Shown here piece after piece: positions 6,169 through 14,545 of a stretch of 22,653 bases of DNA (position 1 is its first letter; every line of letters starts with the position of its first letter). The notes beneath the pieces were generated by a model. It was not told where the DNA came from, searched no databases, and worked only from the letters and a program-made list of their open reading frames with translations. The stretch covers positions 1 to 22,653 of the forward strand of contig UQSB01000037.1 of NCBI GenBank assembly GCA_900543505.1, read 5' to 3'. The stretch is from an uncultured Collinsella sp. (GTDB lineage Bacteria; Actinomycetota; Coriobacteriia; Coriobacteriales; Coriobacteriaceae). A program made the position numbers and the translations under genes.

Positions 6169-7578
6169 GTGGAATCGGTCACTATTCTTTGGATTGTCTT
6201 TTATGTCTTTACCGGTTTGGTGAGCGTTCAGCTTGTCCGCTTTGCTGGGCCCTTGGCGATTGGAGGGCAATACACCGTCGAGGAACTGTACCCCTCCGAT
6301 GAGTCGGGCAGGTTGAACGTTGCCTACCGAATTCTCGCTCCAACAATTTGTTGCCAGCTCCCCGTGTTTATTGTGGCTGCGATTTGCGATGCGTTTTCAG
6401 TTCCAGGTCCTTCGCTGCGATACATGCCCACCCTTTTCTATTGGTTGTTTCTTGGGGTAATCAAGCATGCAAGGGGTAAATTGCGGTACCGGACCCTTCC
6501 TTTCTCATTCGAGGCGTTCATGTCTCTTTTGCTGTCCGTCGCATTCGATCACTTTGTTATCGATGGCTATCTCGGAGGACAGGGGCTAGATGTGCTTGAT
6601 ACTTCGAGTATTGCCTTTGAGTTTGAGCTGGCATTATTTGGTGTTGTGACCTTTTGGATTTCCACCTTTTTTAAGCGTTATCAAATTAAGCGTAGCCGTG
6701 TGCGCTCATATGTCATTCCGTCATATGTTGTTCCGTCGTACTCCGTATTTAATTACTCTTCAATTGATACGGGCGAAGCCAGGCTATTCGCATACGAGCG
6801 TGAATATGGTGATCTTTTACCTCAGCGTTTTTCGAATGATCTCCTGTTGAGAAGTGTTTTCTTCGCAATTATGACTATAGAGGATGGGAATCGTCCTGAG
6901 TTCATCCGAACGATCGAGCGTATGGCCGCTCATTTCCATTTGGCAAATACTACGGGGATAATGCAGCAGAAGAGCGAGACTCCTCTGTCTGATAGGGATA
7001 GCGTTAAACTCGCAATTCCCTATATTGAGAGCATGTGGGACCAGTTCCTTGTTGAATTCGGTCGTTCTGCTGAGGGATCCGGGGGAGACGGTCTGCGAAT
7101 TTTCATGGGCTATTACACCTACGACTACTTGATGTTGTCGCGGACTATCCGCAATCACTTTGCGCCATTTTATGGGGACTATTGTGGAACGAGATTACTT
7201 AATGCTAATCACGTATTTTGCGATGTTCTGGAATTTGAGGAAAGGCAACGTTACGGATTGCTTCCAAAGACGGTTTCTGCGACTGGATCGATATGCGCCA
7301 CTGAGCTTGGATGGCTTTCTGGAGAGTACTGTTATTGGTCCGATTACAATACGGTTGAATCCTGCCTGAATGAAAATGATGCCAATGGCGTTAAGCTGGT
7401 CAGCAAAAATGACGTGAATAAAACTCAGATAACCGAGATGACCTCAAGGCTTAAGGAGCAAGGTGTTTCCGTTCTTGAGGTCAAGTATGTGGCCGGCGCT
7501 TCGGCGACCATCGTGTGCATCGGCGATTCGTCTAAGATTCCGAGTACTGCCGGTAGTGACTGGATGTTTGTTGGCTAG
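6169..7578 (+). CDS. Membrane protein with C-terminal cytoplasmic or surface domain, unknown
   Basis: The GTG at 6169 follows GAGGAG at 6152-6157. The first ~170 residues of this 469-residue protein hold about five hydrophobic segments. Then comes a Tyr/Val/Pro/Ser-rich linker (around residues 180-200) and a soluble part of about 270 residues. In the soluble part, IE238DGNRPEFIRTIERM followed by TTGIMQ266 recalls the layout of lysozyme/transglycosylase-like folds, where a Glu is followed by a GxMQ motif some 25 residues later. This is a faint likeness only. The end (EQGVSVLEVKYVAGASATIVCIGDS) looks like a small alpha/beta unit. The gene is AT-richer than the Pel operon, stands alone and ends at the terminator at 7661. 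Function unknown; a role in an accessory or defence context is a guess. Confidence 0.65.
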   Translation: MESVTILWIVFYVFTGLVSVQLVRFAGPLAIGGQYTVEELYPSDESGRLNVAYRILAPTICCQLPVFIVAAICDAFSVPGPSLRYMPTLFYWLFLGVIKHARGKLRYRTLPFSFEAFMSLLLSVAFDHFVIDGYLGGQGLDVLDTSSIAFEFELALFGVVTFWISTFFKRYQIKRSRVRSYVIPSYVVPSYSVFNYSSIDTGEARLFAYEREYGDLLPQRFSNDLLLRSVFFAIMTIEDGNRPEFIRTIERMAAHFHLANTTGIMQQKSETPLSDRDSVKLAIPYIESMWDQFLVEFGRSAEGSGGDGLRIFMGYYTYDYLMLSRTIRNHFAPFYGDYCGTRLLNANHVFCDVLEFEERQRYGLLPKTVSATGSICATELGWLSGEYCYWSDYNTVESCLNENDANGVKLVSKNDVNKTQITEMTSRLKEQGVSVLEVKYVAGASATIVCIGDSSKIPSTAGSDWMFVG

Positions 7579-7635
7579 TTGAATCATCTTTGCCTTTCAC
7601 AAGCATAGGTTAACGACTAGAATACACTTAATTGC

Positions 7636-7690
7636 GGTGGAAGCCTTCGGGCGACACCTGAAGAGGGTTGATGCGTCGGCCCTCTTTTTT
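7636..7690 (+). terminator. Rho-independent terminator with preceding hairpin
   Basis: AAGAGGG (7661-7667) pairs with CCCTCTT (7680-7686) and a run of T reaches 7690. Just before it, GGTG/CACC (7636-7658) encloses GCC-TTCG-GGC. It lies 80 bases after the 6169 gene and ends that transcript. Confidence 0.75.
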
Positions 7691-7793
7691 ATTTAGATGT
7701 AAGATTCGGCTTGGCAAAACAAGGATCCCATTTGGGGAAAAGCAAATATCCGGCGGTTTTATGCTTCGGGACGCGCGGTTTAAGCGTGTTTTT

Positions 7794-8052
7794 CGGAAGT
7801 GCGAGGAAAAACCGGAAACCTCCGAGCACACCCCGTTTTCGGCAACAAAATCGCAGGTCGCGGATGCCCAAAGCAGGGGCCTAGTCGACAGATCTCGGTT
7901 TTTCACCGCACTTCCGGAATCGCTCGACGGAAGTATGCGGCAAATATCGGAGCCCTCGAGCACATTGCCCTTTTCATGTAAAGAAACCGCAGGTAGAAAC
8001 GTTGTCACTATCCAGTGTGGTCGGCATGTCAAGAATTTGCCGCATACTTCCG
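7794..8052. repeat. Two tandem inverted-repeat units (~125 bp each)
   Basis: Unit 1 runs 7794-7916 between CGGAAGTGCG and its exact complement CGCACTTCCG. Unit 2 runs 7928-8052 between an 18-base arm (7928-7945) and its exact complement (8035-8052). Inside, both share a degenerate core (GAGCACA ... TTTT ... CGCAGGT). Frames that cross this region are not gene-like. The whole stretch 7691-8137 holds no supported gene. Confidence 0.7.
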
Positions 8053-8137
8053 GATTGGGCGCTCATTTTGCACTCTCGAAGTCCCCGCATCCTCTAAAAA
8101 AGTTCTTAAGACAGCCTTAAAGGCGTTCCAGCTCGCG

Positions 8138-8196
8138 TTGACAGCGTAAAATACGCATGTTTGACTATGACTAAAGTGGATTTTAGGGGAGGAGTA
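8138..8196 (+). promoter_or_regulatory. Candidate promoter and operator of the Pel operon
   Basis: A perfect TTGACA lies at 8138-8143. Directly after it is a 13-base palindrome GCGTA-AAA-TACGC (8144-8156), and a weak -10 candidate sits around 8161-8167. The palindrome would lie between the -35 and -10 boxes, a typical repressor site. The -10 match is poor, so the promoter call is tentative. AGGGGAGGAG at 8186-8194 is a strong ribosome binding site for the first gene. Confidence 0.4.
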
Positions 8197-8200
8197 CGCC

Positions 8201-10339
8201 ATGGAGGTGCTGGTTGTTGGCAACACCGCATATGTTGACGATGACTTTTGCGCCAAGGCATTCCCCGGGGACCACGTTAAGGTTGTAGCCGCCAAGGATG
8301 CGCGTCGTGATGAGTCGTCGCCCCATGCCTCGTGGAAAGAGCTGCTCCAGCACTTGGAGCAGGCCTACGAGTTCGACCGCGTGGTCTACCTGTCTAATTA
8401 CCTTACCCCGCATACTGATACCGTGGGCGATATCGAGCTTCTGCGTTCGGTCTTTCGTGCGTGCATGGGGCGCCGGGTTCAGCTGCTGTTTGTAGCCGGG
8501 CCCGCGGGCGCTGAGGATGCCACCGATGCCGCAGAACAAACGGGCAAAGGCATTATCGCGCACGCAGCCAACGACCTGTGCCGCTACTACGCTGCTCGCG
8601 AGGGCGTTCAGACCAAGATCCTGCGCGTGCCGTTCCTGTATACCGCGTCTGCTGCGTTGGAGGACCCGTTTTTGGTGCCGCTGTTCGACGCGTGCTCAAC
8701 CGGATCGGTCGCTCTGCAGGGCGCGCAGGATGCGGCGTTTCCCCTGCTGTGTGCCGAGGAACTTGCGGTGCTGGTGCGCCGTATCTTTGACAGCTGGGAT
8801 GCCTCCTTTGAGACGCTCGACGTTGCCGATAGCTTCCATCACACGGCGGGTGAGGTGGGCGACGCCCTCAAGGCGCTGTTCCCAGGGCTCTCAGTTGCCT
8901 ATGGCGATTCTGCCGGCTACGCCCTGCCCGCCAGCGACGTCGCTCGCGTGCGCTATGGCTGGTTTCAGCGCTACGACTTGCTGCGCGACCTCTCGACCAT
9001 TCAGGCTCGCTGGGATGCTGGCTGTGCAAAGAAGGTCAACCCCTTGCGCGCGGCCATCGACCGCATTCAAATGCGCACGCTGCCTGTCAAATGCCTGGAG
9101 ACGGCAGCCGCCTGGGTGCTCTTTGAAGTGCTGGAGCGCTTGTTCTCCCAATCGACCCAGCTTAACGTGCTCGATTATCGCCTGCTCTACGTGGTGCTGA
9201 TCGGCACGCTGTATGGCTTGGACTTTGGCCTGGTTGCGGCGCTGCTGGCGTCGGTGGGTTTGGCTGCGAGTTACTTTACTCTGTACGGCTATACCTTCCA
9301 GGGCCTGTTCTACGAGCCGTCCAACTGGCTGCCGTTTATTGCGTACTTTGTTGTGGGTGCCGTGTGCGGCTATGTGCAGCTGCGCAACAGCGAAGCCATT
9401 AGGGCGGAGCGCGATCAAAACGACCTCGTGCGCAACCGCAATACGTTCCTTACGCAGCTCTATCACGACGCGATCGAGGACAAGCGTGCGTACAGGCGCC
9501 AGATCGTGGGTCGCCACGACAGCTTTGGCAAGATCTTTGCCGTGACGCAGGAGCTCGACGTGCTCAACCCACGCGACATCTATCGCAAGTGCTGCGAGCT
9601 TCTGGGCGAGATCCTCGAGAACGATTCGGTGGCGATCTACCATGTTTCGGGCGGGGCATTTGCACGCCTTGTGGCGGCAAGTCCCGCGATTGCCGAAGAT
9701 GCCGCACGTTCGCTCACGCTTGAGCAGCTTGCACCTCTTTTGAGCGACGGGGGTCGTTCGAACCTGTGGGTGAACCGCGAACTGATGCCGGGGCTTCCCA
9801 TGTTTGGATATACGATCGAGCGCGATGGGGCACCCGCCGTGTTGATCTTTGTGCGTCGCGCGGCCGAAAGCCAAATGACCCTGTACTACCAAAACCTGTT
9901 CCGCATCCTGTGTGGGCTGGTGGAAAGCGCGCTGGGACGCGCCTTCGATTACGAGGCCGTGGCGCAGGATAAGCGCTGCGTTGCCGGCACGTGCGTTCTC
10001 AGCCACGATGCCTTTGGCCAGGAACTCGCCGCCGAGCAGGCGCTTGCGGACAATAAGATGGGGAGCTTCTTGCTCTTGCGCGTGGTGCCGGGCATGGAGC
10101 CTGTTGGTGAGCTGGTCGGCGCCATTGGGTCGGCGATTCGCGAGAGTGACGCTGCGGGCCTGGTCGATGGTGACACACTTTACCTGCTCATGCGTCAGGC
10201 GACCGAGGCCGACCTGCCCGTTATTTGTGCGCGCTTGGCCGCCAAGCACATTACGGTGGAACCCGTCGGCAGCGAGGATGTAGTGGCCCTGCTGCAGCGC
10301 ATTGCGCCCGCTGGCAACGGTGAGGGGGATGCCGCTTGA
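8201..10339 (+). CDS. pelD: PelD-like c-di-GMP receptor fused to a degenerate epimerase domain
   Basis: The ATG at 8201 follows a very strong ribosome binding site. Residues 1-~280 resemble an extended SDR/NAD-dependent epimerase (late motif VQTKILRVPFLYT) but lack the GxxGxxG nucleotide loop and the YxxxK pair, so catalysis is doubtful. About four membrane segments follow (residues ~300-395), then a GAF-like domain (~440-580) and a degenerate GGDEF domain (~600-700). There the signature reads DGDTL (656-660), while the inhibitory site R647-E-S-D650 is kept exactly five residues before it. That is the PelD pattern: no cyclase activity, c-di-GMP binding through RxxD. It should switch on Pel polymer synthesis in the membrane with PelE, PelF and PelG. 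First gene of the operon; the stop overlaps the next start. Confidence 0.82.
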   Translation: MEVLVVGNTAYVDDDFCAKAFPGDHVKVVAAKDARRDESSPHASWKELLQHLEQAYEFDRVVYLSNYLTPHTDTVGDIELLRSVFRACMGRRVQLLFVAGPAGAEDATDAAEQTGKGIIAHAANDLCRYYAAREGVQTKILRVPFLYTASAALEDPFLVPLFDACSTGSVALQGAQDAAFPLLCAEELAVLVRRIFDSWDASFETLDVADSFHHTAGEVGDALKALFPGLSVAYGDSAGYALPASDVARVRYGWFQRYDLLRDLSTIQARWDAGCAKKVNPLRAAIDRIQMRTLPVKCLETAAAWVLFEVLERLFSQSTQLNVLDYRLLYVVLIGTLYGLDFGLVAALLASVGLAASYFTLYGYTFQGLFYEPSNWLPFIAYFVVGAVCGYVQLRNSEAIRAERDQNDLVRNRNTFLTQLYHDAIEDKRAYRRQIVGRHDSFGKIFAVTQELDVLNPRDIYRKCCELLGEILENDSVAIYHVSGGAFARLVAASPAIAEDAARSLTLEQLAPLLSDGGRSNLWVNRELMPGLPMFGYTIERDGAPAVLIFVRRAAESQMTLYYQNLFRILCGLVESALGRAFDYEAVAQDKRCVAGTCVLSHDAFGQELAAEQALADNKMGSFLLLRVVPGMEPVGELVGAIGSAIRESDAAGLVDGDTLYLLMRQATEADLPVICARLAAKHITVEPVGSEDVVALLQRIAPAGNGEGDAA

Positions 10340-11241
10340 TCTCGCTTGTCGTTGCTGCCGTCTTGCTGCTGATTCATGCGCTGGTGTGTCTGGTGCTGTG
10401 GACGCTTATGAAACTGGGCTTGCTGCCGGTTCGAGGGCACATGCTTGCTGTGATGGTGCTCGTACCGCTGTGGGGCCCGTTGCTCGTGGCTCTACTCTCG
10501 GTGCGTAGCGCGGTGTTCGGCGACGACCTTAAGGACGCCACGTTGGAGTCGCTGCGCATTAATGACGACATGCATCGCAGTTTGCTCGTGCAGGGTCGCG
10601 AGGGGGATGATGGCGTGGTGCCGCTCGAGGAAGCACTGATTGTCAACGACCCGGGCGATCGCCGCCGTCTGATGCTTTCCATGCTTACCGAGGATCCGGA
10701 TGCGTACCTCGCACAGTTGCAGGCAGCAAAACTCAACGACGATGTTGAGGTCGCGCACTATGCCGCGACGGCGGTGGCGCAGATTTCCAAGGAATCCGAC
10801 CTTAAGCTGCAGCAGTTGGAGCGCGCGTTTAAGACCGATCCCAGCTCGCATAACCTGGATGCGTATTGCGACTTTTTGGGCGCCTATCTGGACTCGGGTT
10901 TGGCAGAGGGCCGCGTGGCACAGATTCAGCGTCAGCAGTATGCACGCTTGCTCGCGCGTCGTTGCGAACGCGAGGACGGGCCGGCGTTGCGCATCCGCTA
11001 TGCCACGGCGCTGGCCGATGCCGGCGAGACCGATAAGGCGGAGGACGTCGCGAGCCAGTTGGTGATCGATGCGTCAGACGAACAGGACGTGTGGATGCTC
11101 TGCCTGCGTTTGGCTGTGATTCGTCGCGATGGGCAGGCGGTACGGCGCGTAATCGATGCGATCGACAAGCAGCATGTGTATTTGAATGCCGAAAATCGCG
11201 AGAGGCTGGCATTTTGGCGTGAAGGAGAGGAGGCCCGATGA
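10336..11241 (+). CDS. pelE: PelE-like membrane TPR protein
   Basis: The TTG at 10336 overlaps the pelD stop (TTGA) and has GAGGGGG at 10322-10328. The 301-residue protein starts with two hydrophobic segments (about residues 1-25 and 32-55) and continues as a helical, TPR-like cytoplasmic part (for example AYLDSGLAEGRVAQIQRQQYARLLARR and IRYATALADAGETDKAEDVASQL). Two membrane helices plus TPR repeats are the hallmark of PelE, which joins PelD and PelG in the inner-membrane synthase complex. Position directly between pelD and the deacetylase gene supports this. Sequence similarity among PelE proteins is low, so the call rests on layout and context. Confidence 0.75.
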   Translation: MISLVVAAVLLLIHALVCLVLWTLMKLGLLPVRGHMLAVMVLVPLWGPLLVALLSVRSAVFGDDLKDATLESLRINDDMHRSLLVQGREGDDGVVPLEEALIVNDPGDRRRLMLSMLTEDPDAYLAQLQAAKLNDDVEVAHYAATAVAQISKESDLKLQQLERAFKTDPSSHNLDAYCDFLGAYLDSGLAEGRVAQIQRQQYARLLARRCEREDGPALRIRYATALADAGETDKAEDVASQLVIDASDEQDVWMLCLRLAVIRRDGQAVRRVIDAIDKQHVYLNAENRERLAFWREGEEAR

Positions 11242-13118
11242 GCGTGGTGCATTATATCCGCGAGCGTGCGGGCCATTTTCGCTGGATGGGGCTGCTCGTG
11301 GTGTGGGCGGTCTTTATTGCCATGGCCGCCGTGCTGTTGATCGAGCGTGCCGGCGTGCAGTACAGCGCCGGGCAGCATAAGCTGGGCATGCTCGCTGCAA
11401 ACGACGCGGTGCCGGCAAGCTCGGCGATGTTTGGCCAAAAGCCCACGTGCTTGGTTATTACCGACTCGGACCAAGATGGCGTCGAGGACGTCAAAGAACA
11501 GTTCGACCAGATCTTGCCTGACATGAAGATCGCCCACCGCGATGTGGATATTGCCACCGATGGTGTTGATGCGATTCCTTCTCTCACGTCCTTCGACCGC
11601 GTGATTTTACTGATGCCGTCGCTCGACGGGCTCGGTACGCACCTCTCCGACATCATGAGCTGGGTGAGTGCCGGCGGTTCGCTGATGCTCGCCATGACGC
11701 CGGATAACTCCAGCTACCTGCAGGCAATCGGTCCCAAGCTGGGCATCGATTCTGCCGGCTATGAATATGCGACGGCAGAGAGCATCGTGCCGAGCGAGGA
11801 CTTTATGATCGGCGGTGGCCAGCGTTATGAGTTATCGGACCCCTTTGATTCGTCGCTTTCGGTTTCGCTGCGTGAGACGGCCCACGTGTGGGCTAAAACC
11901 GGCGATGCGGGCGCCCCGCTCATTTGGTCGAATGACTGCGGTAGCGGTCGCACCGTGGTGTGCAATATCGGTATCTATGACAAGGTCATGCGCGGTTTTT
12001 ACGCCGCGGCGATCAGCCTGCTGGGCGATGCCACGGCCTATCCCGTCATCAACAGCGCCGTCTTCTATCTGGACGACTTTCCCAGCCCCGTGCCCTCGGG
12101 CGACGGCACCTACATCAAGCGCGACTACGGGCTTTCTATCGCCGACTTTTATACCAAGGTCTGGTGGCCCGATCTGCAAAAGCTCGCGCAAAAATATGGC
12201 GTTCGCTTTACCGGCGTGATGATCGAAAACTACGAGGACGCGGTCAACCAGACCGAGCCTGCGCGCCAGGCCGATACCACGCAGTTTCGCTACTTTGGCG
12301 GCATGCTGCTGCAGATGGGCGGAGAGCTGGGCTTTCACGGCTACAACCATCAGCCTCTGGCGCTCTGGGATACCGACTATGGCACACTGCATGACTACAA
12401 GACCTGGAAGAACAAGGAAACGCTCGTCGCATCGCTCAACGAGCTTATCGCCTTCCAAGATGAGGTGTTGCCCAACGCGCACGGCTCGGTTTACGTGCCG
12501 CCGTCAAATATCCTTTCGGCCCGTGCGCGCAAGCTTATCGGCACCGTCGTTCCGCGCATTAAGACCATCGCCAGTACGTATTTTGAGGACGGAACCGACC
12601 TGCCCTACGTGCAGGAGTTTGGCGTGGCGAGCGATGGCATCGTGGAGCAGCCGCGTATTGTCTCGGGCGGCATGGTCGACGATTCTTACATGCGCCTGGC
12701 CGCGGTGTCCGAGCTCAACATGCACTACGTGAGCACGCATTTTATGCATCCCGATGACCTGCTGGATCCCGATCGCGGCGCCAGGCAAGGCTGGGAGGTC
12801 TACAAGGGCGGCCTGACCGACTACCTGGATTGGCTTACCAAGTCTGCGCCCGACCTACGTCGCCAGACCGGCTCGGAATGCTCGGGTGCCATCCAGCGCT
12901 TTTCGTCCGTGACGGTGAGCGTGGATACCAGTGCGGATGCCTGGACGCTCAGTCTGGGCAATTTCCACGGCGAAGCGTGGCTCATGTTCCGCGCCAACAA
13001 CGACGTGCCGGGTGCGGTCACGGGTGGCGAGATTACGCATTTGACGGGCGACCTGTACCTGGTCAAGGCCACGGACAAGACGGTGACCATTGCGCGCAAG
13101 GAGGGTGGCGACAAATGA
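11238..13118 (+). CDS. pelA: PelA-type polysaccharide deacetylase (DUF2194)
   Basis: The ATG at 11238 overlaps the previous stop (ATGA) and follows GGAGAGGAGG. The 626-residue protein has one N-terminal membrane anchor (residues ~15-36), a central Rossmann-like domain (~60-250), then a carbohydrate-esterase-like barrel and a C-terminal beta-rich part. Putative metal and catalytic residues are D279-D280 in YLDDFPSP, H367 and H371 in FHGYNHQ, and H501/H504 in STHFMHPDD. This matches the deacetylase module of PelA, without the glycoside hydrolase module of Pseudomonas PelA, as in Gram-positive pelDEA(DA)FG operons. It would remove N-acetyl groups from the Pel polymer outside the membrane. Confidence 0.82.
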   Translation: MSVVHYIRERAGHFRWMGLLVVWAVFIAMAAVLLIERAGVQYSAGQHKLGMLAANDAVPASSAMFGQKPTCLVITDSDQDGVEDVKEQFDQILPDMKIAHRDVDIATDGVDAIPSLTSFDRVILLMPSLDGLGTHLSDIMSWVSAGGSLMLAMTPDNSSYLQAIGPKLGIDSAGYEYATAESIVPSEDFMIGGGQRYELSDPFDSSLSVSLRETAHVWAKTGDAGAPLIWSNDCGSGRTVVCNIGIYDKVMRGFYAAAISLLGDATAYPVINSAVFYLDDFPSPVPSGDGTYIKRDYGLSIADFYTKVWWPDLQKLAQKYGVRFTGVMIENYEDAVNQTEPARQADTTQFRYFGGMLLQMGGELGFHGYNHQPLALWDTDYGTLHDYKTWKNKETLVASLNELIAFQDEVLPNAHGSVYVPPSNILSARARKLIGTVVPRIKTIASTYFEDGTDLPYVQEFGVASDGIVEQPRIVSGGMVDDSYMRLAAVSELNMHYVSTHFMHPDDLLDPDRGARQGWEVYKGGLTDYLDWLTKSAPDLRRQTGSECSGAIQRFSSVTVSVDTSADAWTLSLGNFHGEAWLMFRANNDVPGAVTGGEITHLTGDLYLVKATDKTVTIARKEGGDK

Positions 13119-14542
13119 GAATCTGCTTGGTACTCGAGGGTTGCTACCCCTATGTGCACGGCGGCGTATCCACCTGGATGCACGGCTACATCACGGCGAT
13201 GCCCGAGTACGAGTTTGTGCTGTGGGTGATTGGCGCTCACGCCGAAGACCGCGGCAAGTTTGTCTACGAGCTGCCCGGCAACGTCGTCGAGGTGCACGAG
13301 GTGTTCCTGGACGATGCCCTGCGGCTTTCGGGCGAGCAGCAAGAAGTCGACTTCGATGACCGCGAGCGCGAGGCGTTGCGCCGTTTGGTTTCGCTCTCCA
13401 ATCCGGACTGGGACGTGCTGTTCGATATCTTCCAGCGCCGCCACGTGCATCCGCTCTCATTTTTGCAGAGCCGCACCTTTATGGACATCTTCCGCGACGT
13501 GTGCCTGGCCGAGTACCCGTATACGCCTTTCGCCGACGCCTTCCACACCATGCGTTCGATGTTGCTGCCCGTGCTCTATCTGCTGGGCAGCGAGGTTCCG
13601 GTGGCCGATGTGTACCATGCCATTTCGACTGGCTACGGCGGTCTGCTTGCGAGCCTTGGCTCGAGCGTTCATAACGCGCCGGCATTGCTGACCGAGCATG
13701 GAATTTATACCCGCGAGCGCGAGGAAGAGATCATTCGTGCCGACTGGGTGGTGCCGTCGTTTAAGGACCGCTGGATCCGCTTTTTCTACCTGCTTTCGGA
13801 GGAAATCTACCGCCGCGCCTTCCGCGTGACGAGCCTGTTCCATAACGCCCGTAAGACGCAGATCGACATGGGCTGCGATGCGGACAAGTGCCTGGTCATC
13901 CCCAACGGCATCCAGTTCGATCGCTTTAAGGACATTCCCGTAAAGCCCGATGACGGGTGGGTGGATATTGGCGCGGTGGTGCGCCTGGCGCCCATCAAGG
14001 ACGTCAAGACCATGATCTATGCCTTCTTTGAGCTGCACGAGCGCCTGCCCAAGGTGCGCCTGCACATTATGGGCGGCGTGGACGACGAGGAGTACGGCGC
14101 CGAGTGCCACGCGCTGGTCGACACCCTGGGCGTGCGCGACCTGATCTTTACCGGTCGCGTGAACGTGGTCGAGTACATGGAAAAGCTCGACTTTACCATT
14201 TTGACGAGCATCTCCGAGGGCCAGCCGCTCAGCGTGCTGGAGTCGCTTGCAGCGCGCCGCCCCTGCGTGACGACCGAGGTCGGCTGCTGCCGTGAGCTGC
14301 TCGAGGGCGCCCCGGGCGACGACTTTGGCGTGGCAGGTTTTGTGACCCCGCCTATGTATCGCAAGGGCTTGGCCGATGCCATGGAGCGCATGTGCGCGAG
14401 CCGTGCCCGCCGTACCGAGATGGGGGAGCGCGGCCAGCGTCGCGTTGCCACATACTTTTTGCACGAGCAGATGCTCGCCAACTATCGCGCGCTGTACGAC
14501 GAGACGGCGCGTGCGTTTGACCTGCCCAGAGAGGGGGAGTAG
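13115..14542 (+). CDS. pelF: PelF glycosyltransferase (GT4)
   Basis: The ATG at 13115 overlaps the pelA stop (ATGA) and has GGAGGG upstream; a longer frame starting inside pelA is less likely. The 475-residue protein has PelF features: G16-G-V-S-T-W21 in the N-terminal donor-domain loop, TEHGIYTRERE from residue 193, IPNGIQFDRF, the strand VRLAPIKDVKTMIYAF, and the E-x7-E motif E368-GQPLSVLE376 of GT4 retaining enzymes. PelF is the soluble, UDP-sugar-using polymerase of Pel and works at the PelD/PelE/PelG membrane complex. Full length and undamaged; the strongest single marker of the pathway. Confidence 0.93.
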   Translation: MRICLVLEGCYPYVHGGVSTWMHGYITAMPEYEFVLWVIGAHAEDRGKFVYELPGNVVEVHEVFLDDALRLSGEQQEVDFDDREREALRRLVSLSNPDWDVLFDIFQRRHVHPLSFLQSRTFMDIFRDVCLAEYPYTPFADAFHTMRSMLLPVLYLLGSEVPVADVYHAISTGYGGLLASLGSSVHNAPALLTEHGIYTREREEEIIRADWVVPSFKDRWIRFFYLLSEEIYRRAFRVTSLFHNARKTQIDMGCDADKCLVIPNGIQFDRFKDIPVKPDDGWVDIGAVVRLAPIKDVKTMIYAFFELHERLPKVRLHIMGGVDDEEYGAECHALVDTLGVRDLIFTGRVNVVEYMEKLDFTILTSISEGQPLSVLESLAARRPCVTTEVGCCRELLEGAPGDDFGVAGFVTPPMYRKGLADAMERMCASRARRTEMGERGQRRVATYFLHEQMLANYRALYDETARAFDLPREGE

Positions 14543-14545
14543 CCG

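Noticed and set aside
7636..7690. Possible riboswitch or small RNA before the inverted-repeat region
   Set aside because: The two stems match no riboswitch core I know and no gene follows them; a terminator for the upstream gene explains them.
7794..8052. CRISPR array
   Set aside because: Only two units of about 125 bases with diverged cores and inverted ends; no short direct repeats with regular spacers and no cas genes.
7668..8120. 150-codon plus-strand frame upstream of the Pel operon
   Set aside because: It runs through the two inverted-repeat units, has no ribosome binding site and no protein-like pattern; the openness comes from the repeats.
8891..10249. Long minus-strand frame (452 codons) opposite pelD
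   Set aside because: Shadow of a GC-rich coding gene; rich in His/Gln/Arg, without start signal or domain.
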